Shown here: positions 1 through 8,942 of the stretch, one piece after another | Layout of the letters: every line of letters begins with the position of its first letter | How positions within the stretch are numbered: the stretch's first letter is position 1 | NCBI GenBank assembly: GCA_024235595.1 | Contig: JACKMC010000016.1 | Coordinates: 7,228-71,227, forward strand | Length of the DNA: 64,000 nt | Origin: Zoogloeaceae bacterium | GTDB lineage: Bacteria > Pseudomonadota > Gammaproteobacteria > Burkholderiales > Rhodocyclaceae | Reading direction: 5' to 3' | Translations under genes and position numbers: made by a program | The notes under the pieces: generated by a model | Seen by the model: only the letters and a program-made list of their open reading frames with translations | Databases searched by the model: none | What the model was told of the DNA's origin: nothing

Positions 1-2
1 AG

Positions 3-26
3 CCGTTGCAGCACAAGCGGCAACGG
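3..26 (-). terminator. Weak hairpin downstream of rquA
   Basis: Seven-base inverted repeat CCGTTGC / GCAACGG (3-9 and 20-26) with a 10-base loop, about 110 bases past the rquA stop. It could end the frd-rquA transcript, but there is no T-tract on the minus strand, so the call is tentative. Nothing else is visible between the window edge and rquA. Confidence 0.2.
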
Positions 27-136
27 GCTCAGCCGCAATTCTCGACCCAGCGCGGCCAGAACTGCAGCGATCGCAAGGAATGCTTACAAAATTGCTGCAT
101 TGCAAGGCCAACCCGGGCTGCTTTCTGCGAACCCGC

Positions 137-835
137 TCAGCAGGCCTTGCGGTTCGCCTCGATCAACTGGTACAGGCCGCCAAAGCGCGTTTGCTTGTGC
201 CAGTCGAAATCACGCGCCTCCTCGGCCAGCGACTCGATCGGGGTATCGAGCAGCGACGGGGCGAAGGGCTCGAGCCAGCGAAACACCAGCGCCATCACCG
301 GCGCCAGGGGATGCCAGCGCTGGGGACGATGGTAGTCCACAAACACCGCCCGACCGCCTGGCTTTACCGCGCCCAACAGGTTTGCGACGATGCGCCGGCG
401 CGCGTTTTCGGGCACTTCGTGGAGCAGGAAGAAGCAGCACACGGCATCGTATTGTTCGGCGATCGGCTCGACCAGGTCGGCGACCCGCAATTCGGCCTGC
501 CGCAGGCCGGCGAGCTTGCGGCGCGCGTTGGAGATCTGGATCGGCGCCACGTCGGTGACCACCAGGCGACCCTCGACGCCGAGACGGCGCGCCAGCATGG
601 CCGAAAAGTCGCCGTACACGCAGGCCGCCTGCAGCACCGTCTGGCCAGGCGCGAAGCGGCTCACCGCCCAGCGCATGAGGCGGCCGGCGTTGCCCCACAG
701 GATCGCCGAGACCACCGGCGCACGATCGAGCCAGGGCATGGTGCGCGGGTTCAGATAGGCCCAGGTGTAGGTATCGCTGAGGTATTCGGGCAATCGCGCG
801 GGGGCGTGCAGCACGCGTTCGGGGGATTCGCTCAT
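137..835 (-). CDS. rquA: RquA, rhodoquinone biosynthesis methyltransferase-like enzyme
   Basis: Predicted 232-residue class I SAM-dependent enzyme. The N-terminal part reads LPEYLSDTYTWAYLNP and is followed by an ILWGN segment and the SAM-site motif AACVYGDFS, the divergent glycine-poor version typical of RquA rather than UbiE/UbiG. RquA converts ubiquinone to rhodoquinone by introducing the ring amino group; rhodoquinol has a low potential suited to fumarate reduction. ATG overlaps the frdB stop (ATGA at 832-835), so it is translationally coupled to fumarate reductase and is the last gene of frdC-frdA-frdB-rquA. The upstream in-frame extension to 1135 lies inside frdB and is not used. An ordinary quinone methyltransferase is the alternative, but motif plus operon context favour RquA. 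Confidence 0.85.
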   Translation of the reverse strand: MSESPERVLHAPARLPEYLSDTYTWAYLNPRTMPWLDRAPVVSAILWGNAGRLMRWAVSRFAPGQTVLQAACVYGDFSAMLARRLGVEGRLVVTDVAPIQISNARRKLAGLRQAELRVADLVEPIAEQYDAVCCFFLLHEVPENARRRIVANLLGAVKPGGRAVFVDYHRPQRWHPLAPVMALVFRWLEPFAPSLLDTPIESLAEEARDFDWHKQTRFGGLYQLIEANRKAC

Positions 836-1581
836 TTCTTGTCCTTTTTGTCGAAAATGCCGCGCAGGCCCTGACGCGCCATGCCGCGGCGCAGCCACGC
901 CAGCTGGGCCTGCAGCGGGAGTTCCTTGGGGCACAGGTCTTCGCAGCCCATCAGGCTCATGCAGCCGAAGATGCCCTGGTCGTTGCCGATCAGCTCGTAA
1001 TGATCCGCGTCGTCGCGGCTGTCGGCGGGGTCGAGGCGAAAGCGCGCGATCTTGTTGAGGCCGACCGCGCCGACGAAACCGGGACGCATCTGCGCGGTGC
1101 CGCAGGCGGCGATGCAGCAGCCACACTCTATACAACGGTCGAGTTCATGGATTTCTTCAGCGAGCCCGGGCGACAGCGGTGCCTCGAGCAGGTCGAGGTC
1201 GGGCTCGGCGGCCAGATGCACCCAGGTTTCGAGGCGTTCGGCGAGCTCGCGCATCCAGGTGCCGGTGTCGACCGACAGATCGGCGATCAGCGCGAAACCC
1301 GGCAGCGGATGCAGGCTGATGCGCTCGGGCAGCGCGGCGGTGAGCGTGCGGCAGGCGAGACCCGGCCGGCCGTTGATCACCATCGCGCAGGAACCGCACA
1401 CCCCGGCGCGACACACGAAATCGAAGGAGAGGTCGGGGGCGACGCTCTCGCGCAGGCGGTTGAGCGCGATGAAGAGGGTCATGCCCGGCGCCTCCGCGAG
1501 CTCGTGGGTTTCCATGCGCGGGGCGCTGGCGGGGTCGCGCGGGTTGTGGCGGAAGATCGAGATCGACAGGGTGCGGCTCAT
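832..1581 (-). CDS. frdB: Fumarate reductase iron-sulfur subunit FrdB
   Basis: 249-residue electron-transfer subunit carrying electrons between the membrane haem b subunit and the flavoprotein. Cysteine pattern is complete: a plant-type [2Fe-2S] motif CRAGVCGSC with a fourth Cys in GLACRT, then CIECGCCIAAC and CMSLMGCEDLCP for the [4Fe-4S] and [3Fe-4S] clusters. The layout matches Wolinella-type quinol:fumarate reductase. The ATG shares ATGA with the frdA stop (1578-1581) and the stop overlaps rquA. The reaction direction (fumarate reduction rather than succinate oxidation) is inferred from the subunit architecture and the rquA neighbour. Confidence 0.9.
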   Translation of the reverse strand: MSRTLSISIFRHNPRDPASAPRMETHELAEAPGMTLFIALNRLRESVAPDLSFDFVCRAGVCGSCAMVINGRPGLACRTLTAALPERISLHPLPGFALIADLSVDTGTWMRELAERLETWVHLAAEPDLDLLEAPLSPGLAEEIHELDRCIECGCCIAACGTAQMRPGFVGAVGLNKIARFRLDPADSRDDADHYELIGNDQGIFGCMSLMGCEDLCPKELPLQAQLAWLRRGMARQGLRGIFDKKDKK

Positions 1582-3551
1582 TGCCCGACCTCGCCAAGGC
1601 GGGCATTGCGACCGCGGTAGCGCTCCGGCAGGAGCGCCTCGAAGGGCAGCAGCGCGGCCTGCACCGCATCGCGTCCGGCGCCGGCAAGCGCGGCGCGCTG
1701 TGCCTCGGTGTCGCCGAGCCGCGCGGCGGTGCCGGGATGCTCGATGATGTTGCGGGTACCGTAGCCCCGAAAGCCCGGCGGCAGTTCCATGGCCTCGACC
1801 TCGATCGGCTCGTATTCGAAATGCGGGCCGTCCGCCTGCCAGCTCACCAGGGTGCGCTTGAGCCAGTCGCGGTCGTTGCGCGCCGGATAGTCCTCGCGGC
1901 AGTGGGCGCCGCGGCTCTCGCGCCGCGCCAGCGCGCCCTCGGCCGCCACCAGCGCCAGCTTGAGCATCTTCGGCAGGCGCCAGGCGAGCACCAGTTCGGG
2001 GTTGGCGTCGCGGCGCTTGTTGCGGGTGCCGATGCGCCCGGCTCGCGCCAGCAGGCCGGTGAGTGTTTCGACCGCGGTGGCAAGGCCGGCCTCGTCGCGG
2101 AACAGCCCGACCTGCTCGGTCATGGTTGCTTCCATTGCGCGGCGGATGGCATGCGCGTCCTCTTCGGCCGGGCGGGCGAGGATCGCCTCGAGGGCGGCCT
2201 GCTCGCGGGCAATGAAGGCTCGCGCCAGCGCCGGCGAGAGGCGGATGGCGGAGCCCTCGTCGCGCACATGGTCGGCCACGTATTCGCCCACCAGCATGCC
2301 GGCGACCACGGTCTCGGCCACCGAGTTGCCGCCCAGCCGGTTGAAGCCGTGCAGATCCCAGCAGGCCGCCTCGCCGCAGGCGAAGAGGCCGCGCAGCGTG
2401 GGCGATTCGCCGCGGTGGTCGGTGCGGATGCCGCCCATCGAGTAGTGCTGGGTAGGTCGCACCGGAATCCACTCGCGCGCCGGGTCGATGCCGAGAAAGT
2501 GATGGCAGATGTCGCGCACCTCGCGCAGCTTGCGATCGATGTGGGCGGCGCCCAGGCCGGTGATGTCGAGCCACAGGTGCTCCGGCCCGTCGCCCTTGAC
2601 GCCCTTGCCGCGGCGCATGTGCTCGGCCATGCGGCGCGAGACCACGTCGCGCGAGGCGAGCTCGGCCTTCTCGGGTTCGTAGTCGGGCATGAAGCGGTGG
2701 CCGTCCACGTCGCGCAGCACCCCGCCGTCACCGCGACAGCCTTCGGTGACGAGGATGCCGGCCGGCACGATGGCGGTGGGATGGAACTGCACCGCCTCCA
2801 TGTTGCCGAGCCGCGCCACCCCGGTCTCGAGCGCGATCGCCGCGCCGATGCCTTCGTTGATGATGGCATTGGTCGACACCCCGTAGATGCGGCCATAGCC
2901 GCCGGTGGCGATCACCGTGGCGCTGGCCAGCCAGGCCGAGAGCTCGCCGCTGACCAGGTCGCGCACCACCGCGCCCTGGCAGCGCCCGCCGTCGTGGATC
3001 AGCGCAATCGCCTCGCAACGCTCGTCCACCGGGATCGACTCGGCCACCGCGCGGTCGCCCAGCGCGTACAGCATGGTGTGACCGGTGCCGTCCGAGGTAT
3101 AGCAGGTGCGCCACTTGCGGGTGCCGCCGAAGTCGCGGGCGGTGATCAGGCCGTGGGCCTCGTCGCGCTCGGTGAGTATCACCCGCTGGCCATTGATGAT
3201 CGCCTCGGCGCTGCCGCGCTCGACGCGGTTCCAGGGCACGCCCCAGGCCGCGAGCTCGCGCACCGCCTTGGGTGCCATGTGGGTAAACATGCGCGCCACG
3301 AGCTGGTCGCAGCCCCAGTCGGAGCCGCGCACGGTGTCCTCGAAATGCAGGTCCTCGTTGTCGCCCGCGCCGCGCACGGTGTTGCCGAGGCTGGCCTGCA
3401 TGCCACCCTGGGCAGCCACCGAGTGCGAACGCTTGGCGGGCACCAGCGAGAGGATGCGCACCTCCAGCCCGCGGCGGCGCGCGCCGATCGCGCAGCGCAG
3501 CCCGGCGAGGCCGCCGCCGATCACCAGCACATCGGTATGACCGACCTTCAT
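1578..3551 (-). CDS. frdA: Fumarate reductase flavoprotein subunit FrdA
   Basis: 657-residue catalytic subunit for fumarate/succinate interconversion on the cytoplasmic side. N-terminal FAD-binding motif GGGLAGLRCA; the covalent-FAD histidine is His43 in RSHSVAAQGGMQA, the same number as in Wolinella FrdA. Substrate-site elements HPTAIVPAG and TQHYSMGGI and the FAD-domain end GEAACWDLHGFNRLGGNS are intact. Start chosen at the ATG overlapping the frdC stop (ATGA 3548-3551); a longer in-frame extension lies inside frdC. Length and motifs fit the epsilonproteobacterial QFR type more than the E. coli type. Confidence 0.92.
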   Translation of the reverse strand: MKVGHTDVLVIGGGLAGLRCAIGARRRGLEVRILSLVPAKRSHSVAAQGGMQASLGNTVRGAGDNEDLHFEDTVRGSDWGCDQLVARMFTHMAPKAVRELAAWGVPWNRVERGSAEAIINGQRVILTERDEAHGLITARDFGGTRKWRTCYTSDGTGHTMLYALGDRAVAESIPVDERCEAIALIHDGGRCQGAVVRDLVSGELSAWLASATVIATGGYGRIYGVSTNAIINEGIGAAIALETGVARLGNMEAVQFHPTAIVPAGILVTEGCRGDGGVLRDVDGHRFMPDYEPEKAELASRDVVSRRMAEHMRRGKGVKGDGPEHLWLDITGLGAAHIDRKLREVRDICHHFLGIDPAREWIPVRPTQHYSMGGIRTDHRGESPTLRGLFACGEAACWDLHGFNRLGGNSVAETVVAGMLVGEYVADHVRDEGSAIRLSPALARAFIAREQAALEAILARPAEEDAHAIRRAMEATMTEQVGLFRDEAGLATAVETLTGLLARAGRIGTRNKRRDANPELVLAWRLPKMLKLALVAAEGALARRESRGAHCREDYPARNDRDWLKRTLVSWQADGPHFEYEPIEVEAMELPPGFRGYGTRNIIEHPGTAARLGDTEAQRAALAGAGRDAVQAALLPFEALLPERYRGRNARLGEVGQ

Positions 3552-4300
3552 CGCGCCGGCTCCGCGCGCAGCCAGCTCGGCACATAGGGTTCGCCGGCCA
3601 GCGGCGCATGGCTGTGGCCGAGCTTCATGTAGGCCCCCAGCGAAGCCAGGCCGAGGATCAGGAAGAAGGCGGTGAGCGCCCACTTGGCAAGGGCCAGCCG
3701 GCGGCGCCCATCGCGGGTGTTGCGGGCCGGCAGCCAGCCCCACTTGAGCGCCAGGCGATAGAGCCCGACCCCGCCGTGGATCTCGACCATGAACAGCAGG
3801 ATCAGGTAGAGCGGCCAGTAGAAGCCGCTCCACACGCGGTCGGCGGACTCGAAGGGGCCGATCAGCTCGGGCCGGGTCATCATCGTGTAGAGGTGCACCG
3901 GAGCGAGGAAGAACATCGCGAAACCGGTCGCCACCTGAACCAGCCACAGCAGCGTATCGCCGTGCCGCGTGCGGTCGCTGTGGGCCGCGATGGCACGATA
4001 CTGCGCCCAGTCGGCCGGAAACTTGCGCAACGCCAGCAGCGCATGCACCGCCAGCAGCGAGGAGATCAGCGCGACGAACACCGACACCAGCCAGGGCAGC
4101 GCCCGACCGAAGACGAAATAGCCCTCAAAGAAGCGCGCCACGATCCAGGCCGCATCCTCGCTGAGCAGGATGGCCGAGACGAAACACATGTGAAACCACA
4201 TGAACAACGCGAGCAGAAGGCCCGACAGGCTTTGGGCCAGATCGAGCATGGCGGGCCAGTGGCTGACACGCGGCAGGGCATGGGTGGCGGGGGCAGGCAT
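3548..4300 (-). CDS. frdC: Fumarate reductase dihaem cytochrome b subunit FrdC
   Basis: 250-residue membrane anchor with about five transmembrane helices. His37, His86, His136 and His175 have exactly the spacing (49, 50, 39) of the four haem ligands of Wolinella FrdC (His44, 93, 143, 182). Glu59 and Glu173 fall at the same offset of 7 as Wolinella Glu66 (quinol oxidation) and Glu180 (transmembrane proton pathway). So a Wolinella-type dihaem quinol:fumarate reductase is strongly supported. The start at 4300 has a GGAG about 8 bases upstream; the upstream in-frame codons to 4366 lack support. First gene of the frdCAB-rquA operon. Confidence 0.92.
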   Translation of the reverse strand: MPAPATHALPRVSHWPAMLDLAQSLSGLLLALFMWFHMCFVSAILLSEDAAWIVARFFEGYFVFGRALPWLVSVFVALISSLLAVHALLALRKFPADWAQYRAIAAHSDRTRHGDTLLWLVQVATGFAMFFLAPVHLYTMMTRPELIGPFESADRVWSGFYWPLYLILLFMVEIHGGVGLYRLALKWGWLPARNTRDGRRRLALAKWALTAFFLILGLASLGAYMKLGHSHAPLAGEPYVPSWLRAEPAR

Positions 4301-4617
4301 CGCGGATCTCCGGGGTCCGTTTGCCTTGACTATACTCGAAATGCGGCACCGCACAAACGCCTGCACAACGACCGAATCATTATTTCACGGGACACAGACG
4401 GTGCATCAGGCATGCGCGCTCGACGTTTGATGCGGCAGCGCACAATCCGCCCGGACAGCTGCCTGGCCGGCCGCCGTCGGCACCACGGCGAGCCTGCGCC
4501 GTGCCATCGCACCGGCATTTCCGCAGCGGATCGGCACGGTGTGCGCGATGCGCGGCAGGCAGCGCGCCAGCGCCGACGGGCCGCCGGCGACGATGGCGAA
4601 AGGCGCTTCGCGCGGGT
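4301..4617. other. Intergenic region upstream of frdC
   Basis: 317 bases between the frdC start and the end of the MFS-PlsC gene, both on the minus strand. The frdC-proximal 60 bases carry a candidate promoter; the remainder is GC-rich and shows no convincing gene, RNA or repeat. Small minus-strand ORFs here are continuations of shadow frames of the acyltransferase gene. Confidence 0.6.
4329..4356 (-). promoter_or_regulatory. Candidate sigma-70 promoter of frdCAB-rquA
   Basis: Read on the minus strand: -35 TTGTGC (4356-4351), 16-base spacer, -10 TATAGT (4334-4329). This would start transcription near 4322, about 20 bases before the frdC ATG. No clear FNR palindrome (TTGAT-N4-ATCAA) was seen nearby, although oxygen control would be expected for this operon. 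Confidence 0.4.
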
Positions 4618-6510
4618 TCAGCGCATCTCGCCACGCAGCCCGGCGACGATGCCCTGCAGGCGTTCGGGCGTCGCCTCCGCGGGCGGCAGCGGCGGCGCGC
4701 TGACCAGTTCGACGCGATTGAAGATGCCACGGCGCAGCGGCCGCGACAGCGCCGGACCGCCCTTGCGGCTGAAGGTGCTGCCCCACAGGCCGCGCAGCGC
4801 CACCGGCACCACCGGCACCGGGGTACGCTCGACGATACGGCGAATGCCGGGGCGGAAGGGGTAGAGCTCGCCGTTGTCGGTGATCCGCCCTTCGGGAAAC
4901 AGCCCCACCAGCTCCCCCGCCTCGAGCGCCGCCGCCACCTCGTCGAAGGCACGCTCCATCATCGCCGGGTCTTCCTTGGCCGGTGCGATCGGGATCGCCC
5001 GGCTGTTGCGAAAGACGAAGGACAGGATCGGCCAGCGGAAGATGTGGTGGTCCATCACGAAGCGGATCGGCCGGCGGCTGCCCGCCATGATGATCAGCGC
5101 ATCGGCGAAGCTGACGTGGTTGGCGACGATCACCGCCGGCCCCTCCTCGGGGATGTTCTCGTCACCCACCACCTTGAGGCGATACACGGTGTGCACCAGC
5201 AGCCAGACGATGAAGCGCAACAGGAACTCCGGTACCAGGGTGTAGATGTAGATCGCCACGCCGGCATTGAGCAGCGCGGTCACCAGGATCAGCTGCGGAA
5301 TGCTCGCCCCGGCCGCCAGCAGGCCGGCGCCGAGGCCGGCCGCCACCACCATGAAGGCGGCATTGAGGATGTTGTTGCCGGCGATGATGCGCGAACGGCG
5401 CGCCGGCTCGGAGCGGGTCTGGATCAGCGCGTACAGCGGCACGATGAAGAAGCCGCCGAAGACGCCGATCATCACCAGGTCGAAGAGCACCCGCCAGCTC
5501 GCCGGTTCGGACAGCAGCGCACCGATCGACAGCGGCGCCGCGCTTGCCGCGGTGGCGGCCACGGTGGCGGGGCTGGCCCACCACAGGTCGAGGCCGAACA
5601 GCGTCAGGCCGATCGAGCCGAAGGGCACCAGGCCGATCTCGACATGGCGGCCGGAGAGCTTTTCGCACAGCAGCGAGCCGATGCCGATGCCCACCGAAAA
5701 CACCGCCAGCAGCAGCGTCACCGCGTGCTCGTCGCCGCCCAGCACCTCGCGCGCGTAGCCGGGAAACTGCGACAGGAACATCGCCCCGTAGAACCAGAAC
5801 CAGGAGATCCCGAGGATCGACAGGAAGACCGTGCGGTTGCCGCGCGTCTCGCCGATATTGCGCCAGGTCTCGGTGATCGGGTTCCAGTCCACCTTGAGGC
5901 CCGGATCTGCCGCCGGCGCCTCCGGAATGCCGCGACTGGCGACATAGCCCAGCATCGCGATCACGATCGCCCCGCCCGACACCCAGCCACTGCCGCCCGG
6001 CAGCGCGATGGTGAGGCCGCCGGCGATGGTGCCGAGCAGGATAGAGACGAAGGTGCCCGACTCGACCAGCGCATTGCCGCCGACGATCTCGTCTTCCTTC
6101 AGGTGCTGCGGCAGGATGGCGTACTTCACCGGCCCGAAGATCGACGACTGGGTGCCCATCAGGAACAGCGTGGAGAGCATCAGCGGCAGGGACTTGAGCG
6201 CAAAGGCCACCGCCGCCAGCACCATGATGCCGATCTCGAGCAGCTTGGTGAAACGGATCAGGCGGCTCTTCTCGTACTTGTCGGCGAGCTGGCCCGAGGT
6301 CGCCGAGAAAAGAAAGAAGGGCAGGATGAAGAGCCCGGCGGCGAGGTTCACCAGCACCCCGGGGGCCAGGGTGGTGAACTGCGCGGCCTGGAAGGTCATC
6401 AGCACCACCAGCGCGTTCTTGTAGAAGTTGTCGTTGAACGCGCCCGCGAACTGGGTCAGGAAAAAGGGAAGGAAGCGGCGCTGCTCGAGGAGTGTGAACT
6501 GGGAGCTCAT
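4618..6510 (-). CDS. MFS transporter fused to PlsC acyltransferase (LplT-like)
   Basis: 630-residue two-part protein. Residues ~1-420 form a 12-helix major facilitator resembling the lysophospholipid flippase LplT (FAGAFNDNFYKNALVV start, GQLADKYEKSRLIR loop). Residues ~430-630 are a PlsC-type 1-acylglycerol-phosphate acyltransferase with the catalytic box NHVSFAD (HX4D form) and FPEGRIT. Likely role: flip lysophospholipid inward and re-acylate it. The neighbouring aas gene, 238 bases upstream on the same strand, encodes acyltransferase plus acyl-ACP synthetase, so the two together rebuild the three-domain MFS-PlsC-AMP-ligase protein found in many proteobacteria. Start at 6510 fits the N-terminus of the MFS domain; the upstream extension to 7089 is antisense noise. 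Confidence 0.82.
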   Translation of the reverse strand: MSSQFTLLEQRRFLPFFLTQFAGAFNDNFYKNALVVLMTFQAAQFTTLAPGVLVNLAAGLFILPFFLFSATSGQLADKYEKSRLIRFTKLLEIGIMVLAAVAFALKSLPLMLSTLFLMGTQSSIFGPVKYAILPQHLKEDEIVGGNALVESGTFVSILLGTIAGGLTIALPGGSGWVSGGAIVIAMLGYVASRGIPEAPAADPGLKVDWNPITETWRNIGETRGNRTVFLSILGISWFWFYGAMFLSQFPGYAREVLGGDEHAVTLLLAVFSVGIGIGSLLCEKLSGRHVEIGLVPFGSIGLTLFGLDLWWASPATVAATAASAAPLSIGALLSEPASWRVLFDLVMIGVFGGFFIVPLYALIQTRSEPARRSRIIAGNNILNAAFMVVAAGLGAGLLAAGASIPQLILVTALLNAGVAIYIYTLVPEFLLRFIVWLLVHTVYRLKVVGDENIPEEGPAVIVANHVSFADALIIMAGSRRPIRFVMDHHIFRWPILSFVFRNSRAIPIAPAKEDPAMMERAFDEVAAALEAGELVGLFPEGRITDNGELYPFRPGIRRIVERTPVPVVPVALRGLWGSTFSRKGGPALSRPLRRGIFNRVELVSAPPLPPAEATPERLQGIVAGLRGEMR

Positions 6511-6662
6511 GTCAGGGACTCGCGACTGTGCGGATCGGCTCGACCGCATTGCATTGGAGGGGAATACGAAAAACCCAGGGGCGATCGATTCCGACCTGCG
6601 CCGCAATGACGGTGCATTGGCGCCGCAGCGATTCCGGAACACCACACACCTTCGGAACCGTC

Positions 6663-6682
6663 GTACCGGCGAAGGCCGGTAC
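6663..6682. repeat. REP-like palindrome
   Basis: Perfect inverted repeat GTACCGGC-GAAG-GCCGGTAC in the 238-base spacer between the aas and MFS-PlsC genes. The flanking bases (CGTC before, CCAGTG after) resemble the dispersed extragenic palindromes common in Xanthomonas, Pseudomonas and Rhodocyclales. A more degenerate relative appears around 6590-6612. It might stabilise or attenuate the operon mRNA. Confidence 0.6.
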
Positions 6683-6748
6683 CCAGTGCAGCGGCCGGAG
6701 CGGCGACACGCGCCACGGGCAGGCCGCAACGATGATCGAAGTCGCCCA

Positions 6749-8890
6749 TCACGCCGCCTCCGCCCACTGCCTGAGCGTCTGGTAGTCGATCTTGCCGGTG
6801 CCGAGCAGCGGCAGCGCGTCGACCGCGACGATCTTGCGCGGCACGGCGAGCTCGCTGGCGCCCTGCGAGCGGGCTGCGGCGACCAGCGCCTCGCGCGCGA
6901 GGCCGGAATCGGTGGAGAACAGCACCAGCGCCTCGCCCTTGGCGGCGTCGGCCTGGGTCGAGGCGGCGTGCTGCGCGGCAGGCGCGGCGGCGGCGGCGAT
7001 CTTCTCGACCACTTCGAGACTGACCATCTCGCCGGCAATCTTGGCGAAGCGCTTGACCCTGCCGACGATCCTGACGAAGCCATCCTCATCGACCTCGACC
7101 ACGTCGCCGGTCTCGTACCAGCCCTCGCCCGCGCTCGATGCCGGGGGCTGGATCACCCCCGGGCGGTCGAACTTGAGATAGCCGCTCATCAGGTTGGGGC
7201 CGCTCACATGCAGCATGCCACCGCGCGCTATGCCTGCCACCGGCTCGAGCTTCGCCTGCATGCCGGGCAGGAACTGGCCGACGGTGCCGCGCCGGAAGGC
7301 CATCGGCGTATTGACCGCCATCACCGGCGCGGTCTCGGTGGCGCCGTAGCCTTCGAAGATGCGGATGCCGAACTTCTCGAACCACAGTTCGCGCACCGGC
7401 TCGGCGAGCTTCTCGGCGCCGGCGATCACGTAGCGCAGGCGGTAGAAGTCGTAGGGGTGAGCGTGCTTGGCATAGTTGGCGAGGAAGGTCGAGGTGCCCA
7501 GCAGCACGCTGCAGCCGCGATCGTAGGCCAGCTCGGGGATCACCCGGTAGTGCAGCGGGCTGGGATAGAGAAATACGTTGGCGCCCGAAAACAGCGGCAG
7601 CAGTCCGCCCGCGGTGAGGCCGAAGGAGTGGAACAGCGGCAGCGCGTTGAGGATCTTGTCGTCCACCGAAAAGTCCACCACCGCGCGAATCTGCGCGACG
7701 TTGGCGAGCAGCGCCCGATGCGACAGCACCACCCCCTTGGGCTTGCCCTCGGAGCCGGAGGTAAACAGCACCACCGCCGGATCTTCGGCGCTGCCGATGC
7801 GGGTCGCGGCGTAGGGAAAGCGCATCGCCCACAGCACCAGCCACAGCTTGTCGGCGAGCGTCATCGCGGCGCGCAGGTCCTCGAGGTAGATGAGGCGCAC
7901 GCCCTCGAGCGCGGCCAGCTTGTCGCCAAGCCTGGCCTGCTCGACGAAGGCCTGCGAGGTCAGCACGGTGACCACCTCGGCGGCGGTACAGGCGGCCTGC
8001 ATGCCATCCACGCCGGCGGTGTAGTTGAGCATCGCCGGCGTGCGGCCGAAGGCCGGCAGGCCGACCACCAGCGCCAGCGTCGGCGCCAGGTTGGGCAGCA
8101 GGATGCCGACCTTCTCGCCCTCGACGGTCTGGCGCGCCACCAGCCGGCCCAGCGCCAGCGACATCTTGAGCAGGTCGCCGTAGGAATACTCCTCCTGCTT
8201 GAGATCCTCGACCAGGCGGCGGCCGCGGCCGTGGATCGCGGCGGTGTCGAGCAGCGCCTCGAACAGGGTCTGGCGCGGGCGGCTGGCGAAGATCATCTCC
8301 TGCATCACCCGGCGCATCGCCTCGCCGGCCTTGCGGCGGCGCTCGCGGGCGCTCGGCGCCTCGGGCATGGCGATGCGGGTCAGCGGCTGGATGGCGAGGC
8401 GGATGCGCGGGAAGAGGTGCTTCGGCGCCTTGCCGGAGACTCGCGAGAACCAGGTGCGGGCCGCGCCCTCGAGACGGATCGGCAGGATGCTGGCGCCGGT
8501 GCGGGCGGCGACGAAGGCCGGGCCGTCGTAGGTCTTCATGAGGCTGCCGGTGGTGGTGATGCGCCCTTCCGGAAAGATCACCACGGGTCGGCCCGATTCG
8601 AGCAGGCGCACCACCTTCTTCATCGCCATCGGGCTGGTGGGATCCACCGCCAGGTAGTCCACCAGCGACAGGATGAGCCGGAACCAGCGGTTCCTGGCCA
8701 CCGTGGTGTGCACCACGAAGACCGGATTCATCGGCAGGTAGAGGCCCAGCAGCAGGCCGTCGAGGAAGGATTCGTGGTTGGCGATGATCAGCAGGCGTTC
8801 GGGCTGCGGCGGCAGCGTGCCTTCGACATCGACGCGGAACAGCACCCGGGTGAGGGTACGCAGCAGGGTCTTGGCGAGTGTGCGGAGCAT
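6749..8890 (-). CDS. aas: Aas-like acyltransferase / acyl-ACP synthetase
   Basis: 713 residues, close to E. coli Aas (719). N-terminal PlsC domain with NHESFLDG (HX4D box) and FPEGRIT; from ~residue 220 an AMP-forming adenylation domain with the P-loop-like FTSGSEGKPKGV, FEGYGATETAP and YETGDVVEVDEDG motifs. It should activate fatty acids to acyl-ACP and transfer them to lysophosphatidylethanolamine at the inner membrane. The C-terminal part is shorter and Ala-rich before a lysine-containing GTGKIDY end, the adenylation lysine. Lies 52 bases after the XRE regulator gene on the same strand and may be co-transcribed with it. Confidence 0.85.
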   Translation of the reverse strand: MLRTLAKTLLRTLTRVLFRVDVEGTLPPQPERLLIIANHESFLDGLLLGLYLPMNPVFVVHTTVARNRWFRLILSLVDYLAVDPTSPMAMKKVVRLLESGRPVVIFPEGRITTTGSLMKTYDGPAFVAARTGASILPIRLEGAARTWFSRVSGKAPKHLFPRIRLAIQPLTRIAMPEAPSARERRRKAGEAMRRVMQEMIFASRPRQTLFEALLDTAAIHGRGRRLVEDLKQEEYSYGDLLKMSLALGRLVARQTVEGEKVGILLPNLAPTLALVVGLPAFGRTPAMLNYTAGVDGMQAACTAAEVVTVLTSQAFVEQARLGDKLAALEGVRLIYLEDLRAAMTLADKLWLVLWAMRFPYAATRIGSAEDPAVVLFTSGSEGKPKGVVLSHRALLANVAQIRAVVDFSVDDKILNALPLFHSFGLTAGGLLPLFSGANVFLYPSPLHYRVIPELAYDRGCSVLLGTSTFLANYAKHAHPYDFYRLRYVIAGAEKLAEPVRELWFEKFGIRIFEGYGATETAPVMAVNTPMAFRRGTVGQFLPGMQAKLEPVAGIARGGMLHVSGPNLMSGYLKFDRPGVIQPPASSAGEGWYETGDVVEVDEDGFVRIVGRVKRFAKIAGEMVSLEVVEKIAAAAAPAAQHAASTQADAAKGEALVLFSTDSGLAREALVAAARSQGASELAVPRKIVAVDALPLLGTGKIDYQTLRQWAEAA

Positions 8891-8942
8891 GGTTCTCGTT
8901 TCTTGAAGGTTTTTCGGGAAATGGGCTGGCGGTGCGCGCCGT

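Noticed and set aside
4301..4400. FNR box expected upstream of frdC
   Set aside because: No TTGAT-N4-ATCAA-like palindrome could be found, so no site was annotated.
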